NCBI RefSeq assembly: GCF_015040615.1
Contig: NZ_CP060402.1
Span: 2,294,001 to 2,358,000, forward strand
Direction of reading: 5' to 3'
Length of the DNA stretch: 64,000 nucleotides
Source of the DNA: Microbacterium sp. YJN-G
GTDB lineage: Bacteria > Actinomycetota > Actinomycetes > Actinomycetales > Microbacteriaceae
The notes under the pieces were generated by a model, which saw nothing but the letters and a program-made list of their open reading frames with translations, searched no databases and was not told the origin of the DNA. The position numbers were made by a program, and so were the translations under genes. Position 1 is the first letter of the stretch. Every line of letters starts with the position of its first letter. This document shows, one piece after another, positions 54,997 through 62,284 of this stretch.

Positions 54997-56475
54997 TTAG
55001 GCGTGCCCCGCCCACCCGAGGTCCTCGACCTCGATTCGTCGAACGAGGACATCGTCAGCGAGCGCCTCGACCCCGACCACTCGGCCTGTGAACCCACCAG
55101 CCACTTCGGTCGACAGGTATCGTCCGTCGAACTCTGCGAGCACATGAAGTTCACCGTGCGCCCGATACCCCAGACGCAGCAGATCGGGGCCGCGCGGTGC
55201 CCCGCGTTCGACGTCAGGCTGGACGGACTGGATCTCGAGCGTGACATCATCCGCGATCTCGGCCGAGGCGAGGACCTGGTCGACCGGGCCGATCACCGCG
55301 CGTGCGCGCACAACGCCCGACTCGCGCTCGACGATCGCCTGGTGGGAATCGTCCATGCGCACGGACAACGCGACGTCGCCGACGGCATCGACTCGAGCTG
55401 CCCACGTCTGGCACTCCACTCGCACCGCGAGCAGGTTCTCCGCCGCGCGCGACGCCACTGCGCGCCCGCGACGGAGCCTCAGCCCCGCACCGTCCGGAGC
55501 AGTCTCTGTGAACGACCCCGGGTCTACGCCTGGGGCGATCCAGCGAGGGTGGAAGGTGGTTCCCGAAAAGTCGTCGACGAAAGATCGCGACGTGTCGTGG
55601 ACATCGAACGCAGCCTCGTCCACGAAAGGCCAGTCATCCCTCCACTCGACCCCTGCGAGGAAAGTCTCACGGCCGTTCGTATGCCAGCGCGGGAACGAAC
55701 CCCGGGGCCGCGTGCCGAGGAACACGATCGCCCACGTGCCATCGGCCCGCTCCACCAGGTCGGCGTGCCCGGTCGACTGAACTGCGGCTCCCGTGCTGCG
55801 GTGAGTCAGGATCGGGTTGTCGGGATGAGGCTCGAAGGGTCCGTCGGGGCTCTGCGAACGCGCAACGGTCACCATGTGGCCGGGGCCCGTCCCCCCTTCT
55901 GCCACGACGAGGTACCACCAACACCCCCGCCGGATCAGGTGCGGACCTTCCGCGTGCGCCCCGCCGGTGCCCCGCCATATCTCTCGCACCTCGGAGAGAA
56001 CTGCGCCTGTGTGCGGATCGATCACGGCCTGGGAGATCCCGCCGCGAACCACATCGCTCCACGTCAGACGGCACAGTCCGGCCTCGTCCCACGCGAGGTC
56101 CGGATCGATGCCGACCAGCCCGGGGACGTAGACCGGGTCACTCCACGGGCCTGCCGGGTCAGCGGCGTGGACGAGCAGATGCCCCCGAGTGATCTCGTGG
56201 AGATTGGTCGTCACCATCCAGAACAGACCGTCGTGATGACGCAGCGTCGGGGCATAGATCCCGCCGCTGGCACCGCCGATACCGGCCCTGGTGACGAGCT
56301 GCTCCGGACGATCGAGGACGTTCCCGATCTGCTCCCACTCGACGAGATCCCGGGACCGGTGGACAGGCACGCCCGGGAAGTACTCGAAGGTCGAGTTGAC
56401 GAGGAAGTAGTCCTCACCCACACGACAGATCGATGGGTCCGGATGAAAGCCGGGCAACACGGGTGACGTCGACAT
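54997..56475 (-). CDS. GH43 glycosidase (beta-xylosidase-like, two-domain)
   Basis: 492 residues, five-bladed propeller plus C-terminal beta-sandwich (about 300-492) as in GH43 subfamilies 10-12. Catalytic base Asp in GFHPDPSICR, pKa-tuning Asp in GIDPDLAWDE and acid Glu in AEGPHLIRRG are visible. Likely releases xylose or arabinose from short glycosides. No signal peptide, so cytoplasmic. ATG 56475 has GGAGG upstream. Next in line after the other GH43 gene with an 86-bp gap. Confidence 0.92.
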   Translation of the reverse strand: MSTSPVLPGFHPDPSICRVGEDYFLVNSTFEYFPGVPVHRSRDLVEWEQIGNVLDRPEQLVTRAGIGGASGGIYAPTLRHHDGLFWMVTTNLHEITRGHLLVHAADPAGPWSDPVYVPGLVGIDPDLAWDEAGLCRLTWSDVVRGGISQAVIDPHTGAVLSEVREIWRGTGGAHAEGPHLIRRGCWWYLVVAEGGTGPGHMVTVARSQSPDGPFEPHPDNPILTHRSTGAAVQSTGHADLVERADGTWAIVFLGTRPRGSFPRWHTNGRETFLAGVEWRDDWPFVDEAAFDVHDTSRSFVDDFSGTTFHPRWIAPGVDPGSFTETAPDGAGLRLRRGRAVASRAAENLLAVRVECQTWAARVDAVGDVALSVRMDDSHQAIVERESGVVRARAVIGPVDQVLASAEIADDVTLEIQSVQPDVERGAPRGPDLLRLGYRAHGELHVLAEFDGRYLSTEVAGGFTGRVVGVEALADDVLVRRIEVEDLGWAGHA

Positions 56476-56561
56476 GGGGAACCTCCATGGGAATCAGGGC
56501 GCATATCGTGCGCTGGTTTGCTGCGCCCCCGTCACGTCGAGCGTGGGCGGCCGGTCATGAG

Positions 56562-58358
56562 CTACCGGACGATCGGAACAATGGCGCCGCTCGTCACCCC
56601 GGCTCCGTTGAATGCGTCCACCGCGACCCAGTACTCGACGCCGGCATTCAAGGCGCCCAGATCGAGTGACTGGTGCGCACCGTGGAGCATCCAGCTGTGG
56701 TAGAGCTTGTCGGGCGCGAGTCCCCAACGCACGTTGTAACCCTGCGCACCCGCCGATGCATCCCACTCGATCAGCGCGGACAGCTCACCGGTCCGACGTG
56801 CACGCGCGACAGCCGCTGACGGTGCCGGACCGTCCGCACGGCCGAACACGCGCAGCCCGGAGACCGCGAAGTGGGCGCCGAAGGGAAGCCGACCTGCCGT
56901 CACACGTACGAATCGGGCCTCGCGTTCGGCGTCAAAGACGACGAGCGCGTGGGGACGGTCGGCGCCGTCCCCACGCGTGTCGAGAACGGTTTCCCAGGAC
57001 TCGCCGTCCAGGGACACATCGATCCAGAGCTCTGCGGCTTCCGCATCGAGGTACATCGCGCGCCACGAGTGGCCGTAGTCCGCGCCGCCGGGAGCCTCCG
57101 GTGCCCGTGCGGCGAGCTCATGGTCGGCGACGTTCACCTGGATGGCACCGATGGACATCGGGCGCTCGAGGTCGACGGTGAGGCTCTCCCCCGTCGCATC
57201 GGTGGCTGCCACCCACCAGTCGCGGACATCCTCATCGACGGCCAGCTCGGGTCCGTGCGCCTCGAGCGAGCTCGACGCCGTGGCCCGAGCGCCGTACGAG
57301 AGGAGCATCCACGGGGGCGGAGCCCACGGGTCGGCCGGTCCGTCCGGGACGCGGACAGGGTAGTCGGCGAAGTTCTGGTTGCAGAAGAGCACCCCGTCCT
57401 CATCGAAGCCCGCGGGGAAGAGTCCCATCCTGCGCTCGAAGATGTCGTTGACGCAGATGCGCATGGTCGCTGCGTGCCACCAGTTGCCGTGGACGTCCTG
57501 GAAGGTGCTTCCGTGTCCGGCACCGGTGATGAAGCCTCCGGGCTTGGACGAGAAAGGGCTGAAGGACGAGTACTCGAAGGGGCCGAGCGGGGTGGACCCG
57601 GTGTAGTACCCGTCGGCGTAGGTGTTGGTCTGTGTCGCAGGCGCTGCGTACTGCAGGTAATACGTGTCGTCCCGCTTGTTCATCCAGGCGCCTTCGATGA
57701 ACGGCTGATCGCTCCTGAATTGGGCCGCAAGGCGCTCCTCGGGCGTGCGGGGCTCCTCTTTGCGGTAGTTCTCACCCGTCCGCTCCCAGCCGTGCTCAGC
57801 GATGTCGGAAGCGATGAGAGCTTTCGGCTCGGTCGTGGGCAGGAGCGTCTCCGGGTCGAGGACGACCGCCTGAATGGGCGTGACGTTGTCGCAGCCCCAG
57901 TACAGGTACACCGATCGATCGTCGTCCTGGTAGAGGTGCGGGTCCCAGAAGGGGAACGTGCCAGGTGAAACCTGCTCGAAGTCGTCAGAGAGAGGCGCGA
58001 CGCTGCGGAAGAACGGCGAATCCGTCTTGCGGGATGCCGAGATGTACAGGGCACCGTCGATCTCGCGCACGTCCGGCGCGTAGTCGAACGCGGGGAGCTT
58101 CTGAGTCGGTGCGAAGTCCCACGTCACGAGGTCGAGCGAATGCCAGAAGCCTGCAGACATCGAAGCGAACATGAAGTAGCGCCCGTCGTACAGCACGATC
58201 GATGGGTCCGCCGCTTCGCGGTGGACGCTGCGCCGGGGATCACTGATTCGATGGCCGCCGACAACTCCGGTGAACCGGATGTCCTGGTAGCGGTACGACA
58301 AGTCGAGCGGGTTGCAGAAGTGCGCAGGTGCAGCACCTGACGGTCGGGGATCGGTCAT
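56562..58358 (-). CDS. GH43-like glycosidase with discoidin-type and Fn3-like domains
   Basis: 598 residues. Propeller domain (about 1-345) with Asp in EAADPSIVLYDGRY, Asp in FWDPHLYQDD and Glu in FIEGAWMNKRDDTYYL in the GH43 order; then an F5/8-type carbohydrate-binding domain (about 355-490, LSYGARATASSSLEAHGPEL ... FVRVTAGRLPFG) and a Fn3-like end (about 500-598). No signal peptide. Substrate could be arabinoside or xyloside; binding domains suggest a larger or substituted glycan. Family sure, activity not. Confidence 0.88.
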   Translation of the reverse strand: MTDPRPSGAAPAHFCNPLDLSYRYQDIRFTGVVGGHRISDPRRSVHREAADPSIVLYDGRYFMFASMSAGFWHSLDLVTWDFAPTQKLPAFDYAPDVREIDGALYISASRKTDSPFFRSVAPLSDDFEQVSPGTFPFWDPHLYQDDDRSVYLYWGCDNVTPIQAVVLDPETLLPTTEPKALIASDIAEHGWERTGENYRKEEPRTPEERLAAQFRSDQPFIEGAWMNKRDDTYYLQYAAPATQTNTYADGYYTGSTPLGPFEYSSFSPFSSKPGGFITGAGHGSTFQDVHGNWWHAATMRICVNDIFERRMGLFPAGFDEDGVLFCNQNFADYPVRVPDGPADPWAPPPWMLLSYGARATASSSLEAHGPELAVDEDVRDWWVAATDATGESLTVDLERPMSIGAIQVNVADHELAARAPEAPGGADYGHSWRAMYLDAEAAELWIDVSLDGESWETVLDTRGDGADRPHALVVFDAEREARFVRVTAGRLPFGAHFAVSGLRVFGRADGPAPSAAVARARRTGELSALIEWDASAGAQGYNVRWGLAPDKLYHSWMLHGAHQSLDLGALNAGVEYWVAVDAFNGAGVTSGAIVPIVR

Positions 58359-58425
58359 CGGAGGCCGGCCTTTCTTGGGTCGTGGTCGGATCGGTGTGTC
58401 GTCGTGCGAGGCCGCGTCGGTACCT

Positions 58426-59292
58426 TCACAGGAGTCTGCGGAGCACCTCGGCGCTCACCTCGGCGCTGCGCAGCGGCGAGCCGTCGATCCAGTTTTTGTG
58501 GGTTTCGAGGATGACTGCCTCAACGTTCAGCGCAGTTGCGCGCGCAACGATCGCGTCGATCGGCATGTTGCCGGTACCGAGCTCCACGCTGTCCGCCTTG
58601 ACGATGGGCGTCAACGTCGGTCCGGCGATACGAGACCCGCGATCGGTGATGTGCAGCAGGCGCACACGTCCACCGAGTTCGTCGAGCAGCCTGAGCGGAT
58701 CCGCGCCGGCCGTGGCCGCCCAGAAGGCATCGAGCTCGAACCCGACGGCATCCTCGTCCGTCTGGGCGGCAAGCGCGGCGAACGCCGTTGCGCCCGAGGC
58801 CAGTCTCCGGAACTCCGCGGTGTGGTTGTGGTAGAGGAGTCGTATGCCGTCACCCGCGAGAGCCCGACCGGCAGTCGTGAGCCGCCGGGCGAGCTGTCCC
58901 ACCGCGGTCTCGTCGCCGTAGTCGAAGCGGTGCATGCCCGTGACGACGACGTTGCGAGTACCGAACTCGACTGCCCGAGCCACGACGGCGGCCGGCTCAG
59001 ACTCGATCGTGCCGAGGTCTTCGTGCAGCGCGACAACCAACAGCCCGGACTCCGCGACCAGTCGCGGCCAGTCGAGCCGCCCGCCCCGGCCGACCGGCAT
59101 ACCGGCGACCTTCGTGAGCGCGCGCACGAACAGCGGCGTCGGCCGCGTCATGAAGCCGTTGAGCTCGATCGCCTCGAACCCGGCTGAGGCCAGGCGCGCG
59201 AGGGTGTCGCGCGCCCGGTTCTCGGTTGATGCGACCCGGCCGATCTGGATCTGCTGGATCGCGCGCAGCGGACGCTGCCGGGGCGAGGTCAT
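58426..59292 (-). CDS. sugar phosphate isomerase/epimerase family TIM-barrel protein
   Basis: 288 residues of the AP_endonuc_2 (xylose isomerase-like) family. Metal ligand region LLYHNHTAEF, followed by VGFELDAFWAATAGADPLRL (Glu/Asp) and LHITDRGSRI; end motif GTGNMPIDAIV. Members isomerise or epimerise sugars or keto-sugars (IolE, hydroxypyruvate isomerase) or help cleave 3-keto-glycosides. It sits between GH43 and two SDRs, so acts on a sugar from these glycosides. Starts two bases after the SDR stop. Confidence 0.87.
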   Translation of the reverse strand: MTSPRQRPLRAIQQIQIGRVASTENRARDTLARLASAGFEAIELNGFMTRPTPLFVRALTKVAGMPVGRGGRLDWPRLVAESGLLVVALHEDLGTIESEPAAVVARAVEFGTRNVVVTGMHRFDYGDETAVGQLARRLTTAGRALAGDGIRLLYHNHTAEFRRLASGATAFAALAAQTDEDAVGFELDAFWAATAGADPLRLLDELGGRVRLLHITDRGSRIAGPTLTPIVKADSVELGTGNMPIDAIVARATALNVEAVILETHKNWIDGSPLRSAEVSAEVLRRLL

Positions 59293-59294
59293 CG

Positions 59295-60128
59295 TCAGAG
59301 CGTCTCGCCGGCGTCGGCGAGAAGGGTGCTGCCGGTCATGATCATCGACAGGTCGCTCGCCGCGAACAGCACGACGCGGGCGATGTCGTCGGGGGTGCCC
59401 ATGCGGCCGATCATGCTTTTGTTCATGACCTCGAGTGGGGGCATCTCGATGCCTGCGGCAGCGGCCGCCTCCGCGCCGGCCTTGGCTGCGGCGAGGTTGC
59501 CTTCGGTGGGGACGAAGCTGGGCGCGACGCCGAGCACGCGGATGCCGAGCGGGGCGAGGTCGACGGCGAGCGACTTCGTCATGCCGAGCGCCGCGTGCTT
59601 CGAGCCCACATACGCAGCCATACCGGGGAACGCGACCTGCACGCCCGCCGTCGAGATGATGTTGACGATGACGCCGCCCGATCCGTCGGCCGACATCCGT
59701 CGTGCGGCCTCACGCGCACCGAGGAAGACACCGCGGGCGTTCACCGCGAACGTCGCGTCCCACATCTCGTCGGGCATCATCGTGACGGGTGCGTTGGGGA
59801 AGATCCCGGCGTTGTTGACCCAGACGTCGATACCGCCGAGCTCGGCGACAGCAAGGTCGGCCGCGGCCGCGACAGATGCCGCGTCTGCCACATCAGCGTG
59901 GGTGCTCATCACGCGGACGCCGTATCGGTCGGCGATGTCGACCGCGGCCACAGCAGCCGCATCGGCGTTGAGATCGATGAGCAGAAGGTCGGCGCCGGCT
60001 TCGGCAAGCCTCGACGCGATGGCCTTGCCGAGGCCCTGAGCGGCACCGGTGACGACGGCGCGGCGACCGTCGAGCGAGAGCAGATCGGTGAGCGGTCGGT
60101 CCGAAACGTCGGCGAAGGGGAAAGACAT
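59295..60128 (-). CDS. SDR family oxidoreductase
   Basis: 277 residues. NAD(P) motif VTGAAQGLGKAIA, NNAG (VNNAGIF), catalytic Tyr/Lys in AAYVGSKHAALG and the usual PSFVPTEG end. A glucose/ribitol dehydrogenase-like short-chain dehydrogenase; probably oxidises or reduces a sugar, with the TIM-barrel isomerase encoded two bases later. Confidence 0.92.
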   Translation of the reverse strand: MSFPFADVSDRPLTDLLSLDGRRAVVTGAAQGLGKAIASRLAEAGADLLLIDLNADAAAVAAVDIADRYGVRVMSTHADVADAASVAAAADLAVAELGGIDVWVNNAGIFPNAPVTMMPDEMWDATFAVNARGVFLGAREAARRMSADGSGGVIVNIISTAGVQVAFPGMAAYVGSKHAALGMTKSLAVDLAPLGIRVLGVAPSFVPTEGNLAAAKAGAEAAAAAGIEMPPLEVMNKSMIGRMGTPDDIARVVLFAASDLSMIMTGSTLLADAGETL

Positions 60129-60178
60129 GGGTGCTCCTTTGCGTGCGGGGAATCAGGGGGTTCTGTCTGGTGCTCGAG

Positions 60179-60211
60179 GCGGGCGCTGACGAAGGCGACG
60201 TCAGCGCCCGC
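60179..60211 (-). terminator. hairpin between the two SDR genes
   Basis: GCGGGCGCTGACG pairs perfectly with CGTCAGCGCCCGC around a seven-base loop, six bases after the upstream SDR stop. Probably splits the glycosidase genes into two transcripts. Confidence 0.7.
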
Positions 60212-60216
60212 GGTTG

Positions 60217-61014
60217 TCAGTTGAGCAGTGAGCCCATCTGCTTGGCGATGAGGGTGGTGGCCCGCTTGGGGCTGAGGCGCGACAGCTTGTCCATCGCAGC
60301 GGCGTCGCCGCCGATGGTCGCGCGGTACTTGCCCTTGACCACGGCGTCGATGATGACCGCCGCCGCCGTCGACGGCGGCGTCGTCTTGTAGGCGGGCGCG
60401 TCTTGCGAACCGTCCGACAGAGCGACGCCGGAGTTCGCGGCGATGTCGGTGCCGATCGCTCCGGGGAAGACGACGGTGACGGCGACGGAGGTGTCGAGGA
60501 GCTCCGCGTAGAGGGCCTCGGTCAGCACCTTCACCGCTGCCTTGGACGCGCCGTACACGGCCTGGCCCGGCACGGGTGCGTAGGCACCCATGCTCGCGAC
60601 GTTCACCAGGGCGGCTTGCGGACGCGAGGTCAGAACAGGGAGGAACGACTTGACCATGTTCATGGTTCCCCAGAAGTTCACGTTCATGACCTTCTCGATC
60701 TCCGAGTAGGGCAGGTCGTCGACCTTCACGAACTTCTGGATGACACCGGCAACGTTGATCACGGCGTCGGCCGGGCCGTGTGCCACCGCGACGGCATCCG
60801 GCAGCGCCTCGACAGCATCACGGTCGGTGATGTTCACGACGTGGGACGAGAATCGGTCGCCCGCGGTGGCGAGCGTGGCAGTGTTGTCGAGGCCGTCCTT
60901 GTTGAGGTCGACACCGGCCACGGATGCGCCGGCGGCCAGAAGCTGAAGTGTCACTTCACGGCCGATGCCGTTGCCGGCTCCGGTGACGACGAAGGTCTTG
61001 CCCGAGATCTTCAT
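60217..61014 (-). CDS. SDR family NAD(P)-dependent oxidoreductase
   Basis: 265 residues. VTGAGNGIGREVTLQLL, INVAGV (NAG variant with Val), and catalytic VYGASKAAVKVL; the C-terminal TLIAKQMGSLLN is usual in the SDR group with 3-oxoacyl or steroid-type substrates. Follows the GH1 gene after two bases, so probably co-translated. It may act on the aglycone or the sugar released. Confidence 0.9.
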   Translation of the reverse strand: MKISGKTFVVTGAGNGIGREVTLQLLAAGASVAGVDLNKDGLDNTATLATAGDRFSSHVVNITDRDAVEALPDAVAVAHGPADAVINVAGVIQKFVKVDDLPYSEIEKVMNVNFWGTMNMVKSFLPVLTSRPQAALVNVASMGAYAPVPGQAVYGASKAAVKVLTEALYAELLDTSVAVTVVFPGAIGTDIAANSGVALSDGSQDAPAYKTTPPSTAAAVIIDAVVKGKYRATIGGDAAAMDKLSRLSPKRATTLIAKQMGSLLN

Positions 61015-61016
61015 GG

Positions 61017-62246
61017 TCAGGCCTCCGTCGGCAGGGCGTTGCGCTGTGCGACCGCGCCGAGCCAGCCGAGGCTGGGCTTGGGGCTACGGACGAATGTGTC
61101 GCGATCGACGGCGATGAGGCCGAACGTCGGCTCCCAGTGGCCCCACTCGAAGTTGTCGAGCAGGGTCCAGTGCAGGTACCCGCGGACGTCGATGCCGTCG
61201 GCGATCGTGCCGAGCAGCCCCTCGAGTGCCTCACCGGTGTAGCGGATGCGCTGGGTGTCGTCGGCCGTCGCGATGCCGTTCTCGGTGATCACGATCGGCG
61301 TGTGCTCGCTGACCTCCCACGCGTGACGCACGGCCATCGCGAGCGAGTCGGGACGGTAGGCGGTGCCGACGAGGGTGTTGTCGGGGTGAGGCGGGTGCGG
61401 CACCAGCCCGTTCGCGTCGACCTGCTGGCTCGAGTAGGCCTGCACGCCGACGAAGTCGTCGCCGCGGCTGCCTTCCCAGTAGACGTCTTCCTTGCCATAG
61501 CGGATCTGGAGCAGCTTGTCCTCGCCGCCGGGGGCTGCGGTCAGCGCGCCTGCGGCGATGGTCCAGCCGACCTTCGCGTTGGTGCGGGCGCGTACGATCT
61601 CGCGTGCCGCGTGGTGGATGCGGGTGAACATGCGGCCGATCTCGGGATCGGCGTACGTGAGGAACTCGCCGTGCGACTTCTTCTTCTCGTCGTCGCCTTC
61701 CGCCTCGACGGTGGGGCTGGTCCAGTCGCCGCCCGAGGCTGCGAGGTGGCGCATCGCGGTCATGATGGCGGCCTGCATGTTGGGCTCGTTCATGGTGACG
61801 ACCCACTCGACCCCGTCGAGGATCGTGCACGCCTGCTCGACGAACGCGCAGAACAGCTCCTGCGCCTCGGGTCCGTCCCAGCCGCCGAGCCCCGCGAACC
61901 ACTGGGGGGTTGTGAAGTGCTGCAGGGTGACGACCGGGGTCACGCCCTTCTCGAAGCAGAACTCGATCATGCGACGGTAGTGGGCGAGCTCGGCCTTGGA
62001 GAAGTATCCGCGCACCGGCTCGATGCGCGACCACTCCAGGCTGAACCGGTAGGAGGTGAGGCCTGCGTCGGCGAGCAGCTGGATGTCTTCGCGGTAGCGG
62101 TGGTAGCTGTCCACCGCGTCGCCCGACAGTTCCATGCCCGGCATCATCTGCTCTCGGGCCCACCAGTCGCTGTTGACGTTGTTGCCCTCGATCTGGTGGC
62201 CTGCGGTCGCGGCGCCCCACAGGAAGCCGTCTGGGAAGCTGGTCAT
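61017..62246 (-). CDS. GH1 family beta-glucosidase
   Basis: 409 residues, somewhat shorter than the usual 440-480. FLWGAATAGHQIEG at the start, acid/base E154 in VVTMNEPNM and nucleophile E322 in IVITENGIA are visible; end motif YLHWTLLDNFEW. ATG 62246 has GAAAGAGAG upstream. Cleaves terminal beta-glucosyl (or related) groups; the absence of a signal peptide makes it intracellular. Between GH78 and an SDR, this looks like a plant-glycoside degrading set. Confidence 0.93.
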   Translation of the reverse strand: MTSFPDGFLWGAATAGHQIEGNNVNSDWWAREQMMPGMELSGDAVDSYHRYREDIQLLADAGLTSYRFSLEWSRIEPVRGYFSKAELAHYRRMIEFCFEKGVTPVVTLQHFTTPQWFAGLGGWDGPEAQELFCAFVEQACTILDGVEWVVTMNEPNMQAAIMTAMRHLAASGGDWTSPTVEAEGDDEKKKSHGEFLTYADPEIGRMFTRIHHAAREIVRARTNAKVGWTIAAGALTAAPGGEDKLLQIRYGKEDVYWEGSRGDDFVGVQAYSSQQVDANGLVPHPPHPDNTLVGTAYRPDSLAMAVRHAWEVSEHTPIVITENGIATADDTQRIRYTGEALEGLLGTIADGIDVRGYLHWTLLDNFEWGHWEPTFGLIAVDRDTFVRSPKPSLGWLGAVAQRNALPTEA

Positions 62247-62284
62247 GTTCGTGCTCTCTTTCGCGTCGATGCGTCGGATACGCG

